Shown here: positions 41,763 to 50,132 of the stretch, piece after piece
How positions within the stretch are numbered: position 1 is the first letter of the stretch
Layout of the letters: each line of letters starts with the position of its first letter
Assembly: GCA_902620455.1 (NCBI GenBank)
Contig: CACNIG010000005.1
Location: 1 to 64,000, forward strand
Length of the DNA stretch: 64,000 nucleotides
From: an uncultured Bacteroidota bacterium
GTDB taxonomy: Bacteria > Bacteroidota > Bacteroidia > Flavobacteriales > Flavobacteriaceae
Direction of reading: 5' to 3'
Made by a program: the position numbers and the translations under genes
The notes under the pieces: model-generated
Databases searched by the model: none
What the model was told of the DNA's origin: nothing
What the model saw: only the letters and a program-made list of their open reading frames with translations

Positions 41763-42320
41763 TTACTGATTTCTTTTACCTTCTTTTTTTATACTTTTTT
41801 TAGCTATTTCTATATGTACTAAATGATGTTTAGTATGCCATGCGTACATTCCAACATGTTCGTGAAGAATAATATTTTTATCGCGTGCAGAGTGATAGTA
41901 AGTCTTTTTAAAGTCTTCTTCTGATAAAGTTTTTAGCAGTGAGACCCATTTTGCATGTATCCCATCTATAACATTTAGACTATCATTTATATCTAATACA
42001 TTTGATTCAGGAGTTTTTAAAAACTCACTTACCTCATACATTTTTACACTAGGATTATTCTCTAAAAGAGTATGCTTGGTTCTCATAAATGCATAAGTGT
42101 GAGTATCGCAGAAGTGATGAATGATTTGAGCTATGTTCATTCCCCCATCCCTGTAGGTCTTTTTTAAATCAGTTTTATCAAGTCCTTTTACAGCTTCTTT
42201 TAGTTTTTTTGAAAATGACTCAAGGGTTTTAATATCCTCAACAGTTCTTGAAAAATTAAACTCAAGAATTGCTTTATATTTTCCAATAGGAAATTTTAGT
42301 TTTTCAATGTTTTTTTCCAT
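41763..42320 (-). CDS. DinB/YfiT-family putative metal-dependent hydrolase
   Basis: A 185-residue DinB-superfamily four-helix protein. RDGGMNIAQIIHHFCDTHTYAFMRTKHTL carries the first His ligand and YAWHTKHHLVHI the other two, the arrangement of YfiT/BstA-type thiol transferases that coordinate a divalent metal. YfiT relatives in Bacillus join bacillithiol to electrophiles; whether that thiol exists here is unknown. It stands between the glycosyltransferase and OsmC genes with 8 and 10 base gaps, all on the minus strand, so a stress-defence grouping is plausible. Confidence 0.85.
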   Translation of the reverse strand: MEKNIEKLKFPIGKYKAILEFNFSRTVEDIKTLESFSKKLKEAVKGLDKTDLKKTYRDGGMNIAQIIHHFCDTHTYAFMRTKHTLLENNPSVKMYEVSEFLKTPESNVLDINDSLNVIDGIHAKWVSLLKTLSEEDFKKTYYHSARDKNIILHEHVGMYAWHTKHHLVHIEIAKKSIKKEGKRNQ

Positions 42321-42328
42321 GATAACTT

Positions 42329-43327
42329 TTAGTTAAGATTTGAGTAATCGTTAATTAATTTTTCAACTATTTCTTTTGACTCGTCTTTATACTTTATTTC
42401 AAAAATTTTTGGTGAGTCAACCCATTTTGAAATATGATCAATATTTTTAGAAGAGAACCTGTCAATTACCGTAACCCCTTCTTTTTTTAGTGCTGCTGCG
42501 TTAAATTGCTGTTCTATTTGAGCTTCAACAGGTACAACTAACATAGGTTTTCCAAGAAAAATTGCCTCAGATGTTGTTGCAAACCCACCAGCACAAACAA
42601 TCCCATAACACGATGCAAATTTTTCTAAAAATAATTCTTCAGACAATGGCTCCAAATTAACTTTTGAAATAATCTCTCTTGATTTTACATCAGCTGAAAA
42701 AATTGTCCATTTTTTATTTTGTGGAAGCTGACTGATTACTTCAATTAAATTCAAAGGAGAATAAGTGGGTAAATAAATAATTATTTCATCACTTCTTGAA
42801 ATGTCAAGGTTCCTCACTTTGTCTCTAATTATTGGAAAAAAAATTCTATCTGTATATTTTTTATAGTGATATCCATAACCAAGATTTGAAGGAATAATAT
42901 ATTTAATTGCATGCAAAACTATTCTTGAATAATTATTTGGCTTTGGTATATTTTTAAGCCCCATTGAATATTGATTGGTAAGCTCAAAACATTTAATATT
43001 TTTAAATTTAGCTGACCAAGCTGAAACAGGTTCGAAATCATTTATAATTAAGTCATATTTTCTAATTGGGCATGAGATGATCTCTTTGATGAACCTAAAA
43101 TAATTATTTAAAAAAATAGTTTTTAACCAGTTGACTGCACCAGTATCGGTATAGAAAAATGTTAGTCCATAATAATGATAGATGGGTTTTTCTTCTAATA
43201 AAAAATCATTTTTAGGACCGCTTGTAATAATATCAATATTTGCAATTTCTTTTAATCTGGGAATTATACTTTGAGCTCTCGCGAGATGTCCATTCCCTGT
43301 AGTTTGAATTGCATAAAGAATTTTCAT
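42329..43327 (-). CDS. GT-B glycosyltransferase, UDP-glycosyltransferase-like
   Basis: A 332-residue protein of the GT-B fold. The N-terminus MKILYAIQTTGNGHLARAQ is the acceptor-site glycine/His loop seen in MurG and UDP-glycosyltransferases, and the C-terminal CAGGFATTSEAIFLGKPMLVVPVEAQIEQQFNA-type region (spanning about residues 250-285) is the nucleotide-sugar binding site. It has no signal peptide, so it acts at the inner face of the membrane or in the cytoplasm. Its start codon overlaps the metallophosphoesterase gene by four bases, pointing to a shared pathway, possibly a glycolipid. Donor and acceptor unknown. Confidence 0.82.
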   Translation of the reverse strand: MKILYAIQTTGNGHLARAQSIIPRLKEIANIDIITSGPKNDFLLEEKPIYHYYGLTFFYTDTGAVNWLKTIFLNNYFRFIKEIISCPIRKYDLIINDFEPVSAWSAKFKNIKCFELTNQYSMGLKNIPKPNNYSRIVLHAIKYIIPSNLGYGYHYKKYTDRIFFPIIRDKVRNLDISRSDEIIIYLPTYSPLNLIEVISQLPQNKKWTIFSADVKSREIISKVNLEPLSEELFLEKFASCYGIVCAGGFATTSEAIFLGKPMLVVPVEAQIEQQFNAAALKKEGVTVIDRFSSKNIDHISKWVDSPKIFEIKYKDESKEIVEKLINDYSNLN

Positions 43328-44163
43328 TTATCCTGTAAAATTTTAAACTCAGCTATAAGATCTTTGTAGAGTTCCTTGTTGGTCATTTCAATTCTAGAGT
43401 CATTATCACCTTTATACTCTTGTTCAGTCCTTTTATGCATATATATTGACCATTTATTGTCTGCATATTCTAAGGAAGAAAGGCTCTCAAGCCAATCTCC
43501 CGAATTCATGTAAATTACTTGCTCTCCATTTATGTTGAACGATTCAATTTTTGGTGTATGAATATGCCCACAGACTACATATTTATATCCATTTTTTTGT
43601 GCTACTTCAGCTGCTTTCATCTCAAAATTTGCAAAATACTGAACTGCGGTTTTGACATTTGACTTAATTGTTTTCGAAAAATTCAATCTTTTTTGACCAA
43701 GTGGTCTCATAATTTTTTTATTGATCCAGCTATTAAATATTATCATATAGTCATATAGAAATCCAGCAAGTTTTGTTAGCCATTGAGTCTGGATAGAAAA
43801 ATCAAAAACATCTCCATGGAAAATCCAGACCTTGCCTTCATCAGTTTCTAGAACGATTTGATTAACAATTTTAAAGTTTTGAATTTTAAAGTTTAAAAAC
43901 TTTCTCATTAATTCATCATGATTTCCAGTAACGTAATATATTTCTTTGCCCTGAGAAATTAAGTCAAGAAAATACTTAATTACTTTCATGTGAGAAGAAG
44001 GCCAAAAGCGTTTATTAAAAAGCATTATATCAACAAAGTCACCATTAATTACAATTTTGTCTGCATTAATTGAGTCAAGATAGGCTAAAACTTCATCAGC
44101 TTCAGACCCATATGTTCCAAGATGTAGATCAGAAATAACTAGAATGTCTAAATTTCGCTTCAC
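43324..44163 (-). CDS. Calcineurin-like metallophosphoesterase, LpxH-like
   Basis: A 279-residue two-metal phosphoesterase. The five ligand blocks are all present: ISDLHLG, VINGDFVD, YVTGNHDELMRK, IFHGDVFD and VVCGHIHTPKI, followed by YMNSGDWLES. The pattern resembles the UDP-2,3-diacylglucosamine diphosphatase (LpxH) group and related LpxH-like proteins, but the central insert (about residues 125-185, hydrophobic and basic) is longer than in classical LpxH. Overlaps the glycosyltransferase by four bases. Substrate could be a nucleotide-linked lipid or sugar. Confidence 0.82.
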   Translation of the reverse strand: MKRNLDILVISDLHLGTYGSEADEVLAYLDSINADKIVINGDFVDIMLFNKRFWPSSHMKVIKYFLDLISQGKEIYYVTGNHDELMRKFLNFKIQNFKIVNQIVLETDEGKVWIFHGDVFDFSIQTQWLTKLAGFLYDYMIIFNSWINKKIMRPLGQKRLNFSKTIKSNVKTAVQYFANFEMKAAEVAQKNGYKYVVCGHIHTPKIESFNINGEQVIYMNSGDWLESLSSLEYADNKWSIYMHKRTEQEYKGDNDSRIEMTNKELYKDLIAEFKILQDK

Positions 44164-44202
44164 CAGTTTGCAAATTTAATGAAAGATAACTATAAAGATT
44201 AA

Positions 44203-44403
44203 TTACAGTTTTTTTATGTAATCTTTAAAAGAAGTTCCATAAAATGTTTCAAAATTTTCTTCAAATTCTTTTTTAGATTTGAAACCACAAAGTTCCCAAA
44301 TCTTATTTATGGTAGATATGTCACTAGGAGATAGAGACTTAGCTAGAGTGATGGCATATTTAACTCTAGAACGATTAATTTTTATATCAATTTTATTGAT
44401 CAT
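44203..44403 (-). CDS. Free-standing AraC-type half DNA-binding domain
   Basis: A 66-residue protein that matches the second half of an AraC-type DNA-binding domain: RVKYAITLAKSL, INKIWELCGFKSKKEFEENFETFYGTSFKDYIKKL, where the CGF turn and the FYGTSFKDY end are the classic C-terminal helix-turn-helix. No ligand-binding or first helix-turn-helix domain is present and no AraC-like sequence is seen upstream. It may be a genuine small regulator or a decayed remnant; the reading frame is intact. It is 39 bases upstream of the phosphoesterase gene. Confidence 0.65.
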   Translation of the reverse strand: MINKIDIKINRSRVKYAITLAKSLSPSDISTINKIWELCGFKSKKEFEENFETFYGTSFKDYIKKL

Positions 44404-44452
44404 TGGTTTATAGTCAACTACAATTTAATCAAAAAATTGATACAAACAAATA

Positions 44453-44746
44453 TTACATGAAAGCTTGCAGCTTCATTGCTAATCCTTGATCACCTTTAAT
44501 TTTGAGTTTTCCACTCATAACGGCCATCATTGGATTTACTTTACCATTTTTAAGATCTTCCATTAATGATCCTGCCATAGTAATTGTGCAATCAGCTTCC
44601 ATATCCTCTAATAAAATCTTATTTTCTGAACCTGTACCATCAATACAAATTGCATTTCCATCAATTTCAAATTTAATTGTTCCACCAATAGGGGCAGCAT
44701 TTTTTGCCTTTTCTTGAAAGTTTGAAAGTATATTTTCTTTATCCAT
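44453..44746 (-). CDS. SCP2 sterol-carrier-like lipid-binding protein
   Basis: A 97-residue SCP2-fold protein. [52 protein letters not shown] (across residues 51-85) and LAMKLQAFM are the family's strand and helix pattern. SCP2 proteins bind fatty acyl groups or acyl-CoA in a hydrophobic pocket. Divergent from the beta-oxidation gene at 44817 with only 70 bases between, so a role in fatty-acid handling fits the context. Confidence 0.9.
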   Translation of the reverse strand: MDKENILSNFQEKAKNAAPIGGTIKFEIDGNAICIDGTGSENKILLEDMEADCTITMAGSLMEDLKNGKVNPMMAVMSGKLKIKGDQGLAMKLQAFM

Positions 44747-44816
44747 AATTTTTCGTTAAAATGTAAAGGTAATAATAAAATAATTTTATTTAGATTAGCA
44801 TTTATTATAAAAAGAT

Positions 44817-47201
44817 ATGAGCTACAAAGTAAAAAAAGCAGCAGTCTTAGGATCAGGAGTAATGGGTTCTGGAATAGCATGTCATCTTGCAAATGTTGGT
44901 ATTGATGTTTTAATGCTGGATATACAGCCCAATGATAAGTCAATTAAAAATAAAAACATTATCGCAGATGAATCATTAAAGAACGCTATTAAATCAAGGC
45001 CAAACCCATTATATAAAAAAGAATATGCAAGTAGAATTACAACAGGAAACTTTGATGATGATTTTGAAAAGATTAAAGATGCAGATTGGATAATTGAAGT
45101 AATTGTTGAAAACCTAGAGATTAAAAAAACTGTTTTTGAAAAAGTTGAAAAATATAAATCTGGTCATGCTTTTGTTACTTCTAATACCTCAAGCATACCA
45201 ATATCGCTTTTGTGTGAAGGAAGGTCTGATGATTTTAAATCTAAATTTTGCGGAACACATTTCTTTAATCCTCCAAGATACTTGAGATTATTTGAGGTAA
45301 TTCCCCATACTGATTCTGACCCATCCCTAGTATCATTTTTAATGGAATTTGGTGATGTTATTCTGGGAAAACAAACAGTTCTGTGTAAAGATACTCCAGG
45401 GTTTATTGGTAATAGAATAGGTGTAATGTGTGGAATTAAATCTTCTCAATTAACTGATAAGTATAAATTTAAAATCGAAGAAGTAGATCTTATGACTGGT
45501 AGTGTTATTGGTCTTCCTAATTCAGGAACATTTAGGTTGCAAGACTTAGTTGGACTTGATACAAGCAATAATGTAACCAACTTCTTAGTAAACAATGTTA
45601 CAGATGATTCTTTCTATAGTAAACTTAAAGATGAACCAGAAAATAAATCATTTAATTTCTTAATTGAAAATAAATTTTTTGGAAATAAATCTGGAAAAGG
45701 ATACTATGAGAAAACTAAAGAAAAAGATGACAATGGAAGATCTGTTATAAATGCTCTTGACCTAGAGTCAAATACTTATAGAAAGTCAATTAAACCAAAC
45801 ATTCCTGAGGTAAAACAGGCTAAGTCTATAGAGCTTTTTGATAGAAGACTTAAGTATTTAGTTGAGGGAGACTCTGATGTAAACAAGTTTTACAGGGAGT
45901 ATTTTTCATGTCTTCTTTCATATTCAGCTATGAGCATTCCAGAAATTGCAGATGACTTTTACCAAATAGATGATGCAATTAGAACAGGATATGCGTGGAG
46001 CTATGGACCTTTTGAGATATGGGATAATCTTGGTATTAATGAAGCAGTTGAGATGATAAAAAGTTGTGGTGAAGAGCTTCCAAACTGGATAACTGATATG
46101 GTTGATTCTGGAGCAAAATCGTTCTATGTTTTTGAAGATGGAAAAAAGAAATTCTATGATATAAATACAAAGAAATATACAACTGTTCCTAGTTCTGAAA
46201 ACCATTATATTTTAGATGCTTTTAGGGAAAATAAACAAATTCTCAAAAACCCAGAGTGTACTGTTCATGATATTGGTGATGGTGTAATGTGTATTGAGTT
46301 TCAAACAAAAGGTAACTCAATTGGAGAAGGAATTGCAAAGGGCATAAATGAAGCAATTGATATAGCAGAAAAGGATGGATGGAATGGTATTGTAATTGGA
46401 AACAACGATAAGCAGTTTTCAGTAGGCGCTAATTTGATGAATATGGGAATGATGGCCATGCAGAAGAATTTTGACGAAATAGAAAAGTTTTTAGTTGGAT
46501 TTCAAAAAATATTGATGAGAATGAGGACATGTAATGTTCCAGTAGTTTCTGCAACTCATGGATTTGTCTTGGGAGGGGGGCTTGAAGTTTCAATCCATTG
46601 TGATGCTGGAATACACGCGTCAGAATCATATATTGGCCTTGTAGAAGCAGGTGTTGGTCTAATCCCTGGCGGAGGTGGTACGAAAGAAATGGCCATGAGG
46701 GCATCAGATTCATTTAACTCTGGTGATGTCAAAATGCCTTCATTAATTGATCATTTTAAATCTATTGCAATGGGAGCAGTTTCAACTTCTGCATTTGAGG
46801 CTTATGATCATCATTATCTTCTTCAGGAAAGAGATTTTGTTTGTATGAACAGAATGAGAAATATAAGTATGGCAAAAGAAAAAGCTTTAAGCCTCAAAAC
46901 AGGGTATATACCTCCATCTTCAAGGCAGGACATTGAGGTTCTTGGAAGAGCTGGACTATCAACATTATACTCTGCAATTAATGAGTTTAGATTAGGAAAC
47001 TATATGTCGGACTACGATGTGGAAGTATCCAGAAAAATAGCATATGTGATGTGTGGAGGGGATCTAACATATTCTCAGAATGTTAGTGAGGAATACCTGC
47101 TAGACCTTGAGAGAGAAAACTTCATGAGTTTGCTTGGAAATCAAAAAACTTTGGATAGAATTCAGCATATGCTGATGACTAAAAAACCTTTAAGAAATTA
47201 A
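44817..47201 (+). CDS. 3-hydroxyacyl-CoA dehydrogenase/enoyl-CoA hydratase fusion
   Basis: A 794-residue bifunctional beta-oxidation enzyme. The dehydrogenase comes first: the NAD loop VLGSGVMGSGIACHLANVG (residues 10-28), SNTSSIPISLL, GTHFFNPPRYLRLFEV and CKDTPGFIGNRIG with the catalytic His/Glu pair. The hydratase/isomerase domain is C-terminal (about 480-700): GIVIGNNDKQFSVGANL, THGFVLGGGLEVSIHCD and GLVEAGVGLIPGGGG. This order is opposite to E. coli FadB/FadJ and is the usual form in Flavobacteriia. The thiolase follows two bases later. Confidence 0.93.
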   Translation: MSYKVKKAAVLGSGVMGSGIACHLANVGIDVLMLDIQPNDKSIKNKNIIADESLKNAIKSRPNPLYKKEYASRITTGNFDDDFEKIKDADWIIEVIVENLEIKKTVFEKVEKYKSGHAFVTSNTSSIPISLLCEGRSDDFKSKFCGTHFFNPPRYLRLFEVIPHTDSDPSLVSFLMEFGDVILGKQTVLCKDTPGFIGNRIGVMCGIKSSQLTDKYKFKIEEVDLMTGSVIGLPNSGTFRLQDLVGLDTSNNVTNFLVNNVTDDSFYSKLKDEPENKSFNFLIENKFFGNKSGKGYYEKTKEKDDNGRSVINALDLESNTYRKSIKPNIPEVKQAKSIELFDRRLKYLVEGDSDVNKFYREYFSCLLSYSAMSIPEIADDFYQIDDAIRTGYAWSYGPFEIWDNLGINEAVEMIKSCGEELPNWITDMVDSGAKSFYVFEDGKKKFYDINTKKYTTVPSSENHYILDAFRENKQILKNPECTVHDIGDGVMCIEFQTKGNSIGEGIAKGINEAIDIAEKDGWNGIVIGNNDKQFSVGANLMNMGMMAMQKNFDEIEKFLVGFQKILMRMRTCNVPVVSATHGFVLGGGLEVSIHCDAGIHASESYIGLVEAGVGLIPGGGGTKEMAMRASDSFNSGDVKMPSLIDHFKSIAMGAVSTSAFEAYDHHYLLQERDFVCMNRMRNISMAKEKALSLKTGYIPPSSRQDIEVLGRAGLSTLYSAINEFRLGNYMSDYDVEVSRKIAYVMCGGDLTYSQNVSEEYLLDLERENFMSLLGNQKTLDRIQHMLMTKKPLRN

Positions 47202-47203
47202 TT

Positions 47204-48373
47204 ATGGAAGCATATATAGTAGCTGGATTTAGATCAGCAGTTGGAAAAGCAAAAAAAGGCGGCTTTAAAAATTATAGAACCGATGATTTAGCAGTAGATG
47301 TTATTAAACATCTTACCTCACAAGTTCCTGAACTTGACACAACCAAAGTTGATGATGTAATTGTAGGTTGTGCTAATCCCGAAGGTGAGCAAGGCCTACA
47401 AGTTGCAAGATTAATTTCTGCAAGAGCTCTTGGAAAAGAAGTCCCTGGAGTAACAATTAACAGATATTGTGCCTCTGGTTTAGAAGCAATTTCTATGGCT
47501 GTAAGTAAAATCAGGGCTGGTTTTGGAGACATTTTTATTGCCGGAGGTATTGAGAGTATGAGCTTAATACCAATGACAGGATATAAATTGGCACCAAGTT
47601 ATAATGCTAATCTTGAAAATATGAACTATCACATAGGAATGGGTCATACTGCTGAGGCAGTTGCTGAAAAGTATAAAATAACAAGAGAAGCTTCAGATAA
47701 ATTTTCATGTGAGTCACATACTAAAGCTGCTAATGCGATTGATAATGGATATTTTAAAGATGAAATTGTTCCAGTAACTGTAGAGGAAGTATTTGTTAAA
47801 GATGGTAAGAAAGTTTCTAAATCCCATACAGTTGATATGGATGAAGGGGTTAGAAGAGAGACAACAATTGAAGCATTATCAAAATTAAGACCTGCATTTA
47901 AGCTAGGAGGTATAGTAACCGCAGGTAGTTCGTCACAAATGTCTGATGGAGCTGCTTTTGTTCTTGTTATGTCTGAAGAAATGGTCAAGCAATTAGGTGT
48001 TGAGCCTATTGCTAGAATGATCACTTGTACTTCTGGCGGAGTAGACCCACTATATATGGGGATTGGACCTGTCGAGGCTATTCCTAAAGCTCTAAAACAA
48101 GCTGGTTTAAAGCTCTCTGATATTGAACAAACTGAGTTAAATGAAGCTTTTGCTGCTCAAGCACTTGCTGTAATTCAAGAAAGTGGTCTTGATCCTGAAA
48201 CAGTTAATGTTAACGGTGGTGCAATCGCTCTTGGTCATCCTTTAGGTTGTACGGGTGCTAAACTTTCGATTCAGTTATTAAATGAAATGAAAAGAAGAAA
48301 TCAAAAATATGGAATGGTAACAGCCTGTGTTGGAGGTGGTCAAGGTATAGCTGGTATTTATGAGAGACTTTAG
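47204..48373 (+). CDS. fadA: Acetyl-CoA acyltransferase (3-ketoacyl-CoA thiolase)
   Basis: Cleaves 3-ketoacyl-CoA to acetyl-CoA and a shortened acyl-CoA. Acyl-binding Cys89 is in NRYCASGLEAI, GGIESMSLIPM follows, and the C-terminal NGGAIALGHPLGCTGA and ACVGGGQGIAGIYE hold the catalytic His and second Cys. It is 389 residues. Two bases downstream of the fusion enzyme, forming a complete beta-oxidation core. The stop codon overlaps that of the convergent umuD by three of four bases. Confidence 0.95.
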   Translation: MEAYIVAGFRSAVGKAKKGGFKNYRTDDLAVDVIKHLTSQVPELDTTKVDDVIVGCANPEGEQGLQVARLISARALGKEVPGVTINRYCASGLEAISMAVSKIRAGFGDIFIAGGIESMSLIPMTGYKLAPSYNANLENMNYHIGMGHTAEAVAEKYKITREASDKFSCESHTKAANAIDNGYFKDEIVPVTVEEVFVKDGKKVSKSHTVDMDEGVRRETTIEALSKLRPAFKLGGIVTAGSSSQMSDGAAFVLVMSEEMVKQLGVEPIARMITCTSGGVDPLYMGIGPVEAIPKALKQAGLKLSDIEQTELNEAFAAQALAVIQESGLDPETVNVNGGAIALGHPLGCTGAKLSIQLLNEMKRRNQKYGMVTACVGGGQGIAGIYERL

Positions 48374-48798
48374 ATCTTTTTAACTACATAAGTTACAACT
48401 CCCCAGACTATAAATTCATTTTCTTCAGTAACCTTAATTGGATCATACCTTTTATTTTCAGGAATTAGATAGATGTGGTCTTTTTCAATTTTCACTCTTT
48501 TCACTGTAAACTCTCCATTCAAATAACATACTGCAATTTTATTATTTTTTAATTCCTCACTTCGGTCTATTACTAAAATATCCCCATCATTTAGACCTGC
48601 ATCTTTCATTGATTCTCCTGAAACCTTTGCATAAAATGTTGCTTCTTTATTTTTAACTACAACTTTTTCAAGACTAATCCTTGACTCTTCAAAGTCACCT
48701 GCTGGTGAAGGAAATCCAGCAGATATTCCTTCTTCAATAAATAAGTTATTCAAGTAGTTGTCTTTATTCGGTTTAAATATTTTGATATTATTTTTCAT
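48370..48798 (-). CDS. umuD: UmuD-like SOS mutagenesis peptidase (S24)
   Basis: A 142-residue LexA/UmuD-type protein without a DNA-binding domain. The RecA-stimulated self-cleavage site is visible as Ala27-Gly28 in SAGFPSPAGDFEE, the nucleophile is Ser63 in SGESMKD and the general base is Lys100 in FTVKRVK. Cleavage would yield the active partner of the error-prone polymerase. The gene lies three bases downstream of umuC, the reverse of the more usual umuD-umuC order. No SOS box was recognised. Confidence 0.92.
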   Translation of the reverse strand: MKNNIKIFKPNKDNYLNNLFIEEGISAGFPSPAGDFEESRISLEKVVVKNKEATFYAKVSGESMKDAGLNDGDILVIDRSEELKNNKIAVCYLNGEFTVKRVKIEKDHIYLIPENKRYDPIKVTEENEFIVWGVVTYVVKKI

Positions 48799-48801
48799 AC
48801 T

Positions 48802-50061
48802 CTAGCGAACAATTAATATATCATCAATTTCAGTTGTGTAATTCCTTGAAAGTCTTTGTCTTTTCATTTTCCATATTCTTTTCTGATCCTGACTTCCGAG
48901 TCTTACTTTGTAGAGCCCATATTTATTATCAATGCTGTCAATACTCTTCATTAACTTTTTTTGTTTTTCAAGGTCCTTATCAAACATACTGAACTGGTGA
49001 TTAGACTGAGGAGATAAGCCCATCAATATTACTCCAGCTTTCTTGTAAAGCTTATTATTAGAATAAATTTTTCTCAAAAGACTTACAGCAAATTTACTTA
49101 TTTCAATACTTGAGTTTGTCGAGAAAGGAAGTGATCCTGTTAAACTGAAATGGTATTTTTTGCCATCTTGTTTAAAAGGATTACTACGAATAAAAACACA
49201 AATCATATTACACTCACTATTTTGTCTTCTTAGTTTTTTAGAAGCAACCACAGAGAATGTAGTAATTCTCTCAATTAAATCATCTAATGAAGAAATTTCA
49301 GATTCAAAACTTCTAGTCGTAGCAATAGACTTCTTATCCACTTTTCCTTCCTCTATGTCTAAGGTAGGATTCCCCTCAAGTTCTTTTTTGAGTTTAAGGC
49401 CTATGATACTCATATTCTTTTTGACCCATTTATCAGGAAGACTTATAAAGTCCATTCCTGTTTTGACATTAATCCTTGACAACTTTTTTTCATTTTGAAG
49501 ACCAATTCCCCATATGTCTCTAGTAAAAATATTATCTAAAGCTTCTAGTCTTTTCTTCTCACTACTAATTGAATAAAATCCATTTGTTTTATGAGAGTTT
49601 TTTTTAGCAATTCTATTAGCAACTTTTGCGAGTGACTTAGTTGACGCTAAGCCTATTGAAACAGGTATACCTGTCCACTTAAGTACAGTATTTATTATCT
49701 CTTTACATTTTTTGTTAGCTTCATCTTCTGAGAATCCACTAAACTTTATAAATGCCTCATCAATACTATATATTTCAACTTCTGGTACGTGTCTTGCAAT
49801 AATAGACATTACTCTATTACTCATATCCCCATACAACGTAAAATTGGAAGAAAAAATTTGAACATTATTTTTTTGAAAAATTTCTTTGTATTTAAATGCT
49901 GGAGCCCCCATAGGAATTCCAAGTGATTTTGCCTCATTACTTCTAGCTATGACACACCCATCATTATTTGATAAAATTACAAGTGGTTTACCATTTAGAT
50001 GAGGTTGGAAAACTCTTTCACAAGAAGCATAAAAATTATTACAATCAATTAGGGCAAACAT
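48802..50061 (-). CDS. umuC: Y-family DNA polymerase UmuC (Pol V catalytic subunit)
   Basis: A translesion polymerase of 419 residues. Motif I is LIDCNNFYASCERVFQPHL with a metal-binding Asp, motif III is VEIYSIDEAFIKF with the catalytic Asp-Glu, and the thumb helix-hairpin-helix lies near DIWGIGLQNEKKLSRI. The C-terminal LITTLE finger and DUF4113-like end (GLSPQSNHQFSMFD, KVRLGSQDQKRIWKMKR) are of UmuC rather than DinB type. It precedes umuD and is divergent from sucA with 71 bases between; a near-match GATTTTTG box lies close to the start. Confidence 0.94.
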   Translation of the reverse strand: MFALIDCNNFYASCERVFQPHLNGKPLVILSNNDGCVIARSNEAKSLGIPMGAPAFKYKEIFQKNNVQIFSSNFTLYGDMSNRVMSIIARHVPEVEIYSIDEAFIKFSGFSEDEANKKCKEIINTVLKWTGIPVSIGLASTKSLAKVANRIAKKNSHKTNGFYSISSEKKRLEALDNIFTRDIWGIGLQNEKKLSRINVKTGMDFISLPDKWVKKNMSIIGLKLKKELEGNPTLDIEEGKVDKKSIATTRSFESEISSLDDLIERITTFSVVASKKLRRQNSECNMICVFIRSNPFKQDGKKYHFSLTGSLPFSTNSSIEISKFAVSLLRKIYSNNKLYKKAGVILMGLSPQSNHQFSMFDKDLEKQKKLMKSIDSIDNKYGLYKVRLGSQDQKRIWKMKRQRLSRNYTTEIDDILIVR

Positions 50062-50132
50062 GATACAAAAATCTGAAAATTATTGAGAAACATGAAAAAC
50101 AAGTTGTAATTTTATTAACTATATGACATTGA

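Noticed and set aside
44608-44943. Minus-strand frame across the SCP2/beta-oxidation gap
   Set aside because: Overlaps both real genes, has low-complexity Leu-rich translation and no family resemblance.
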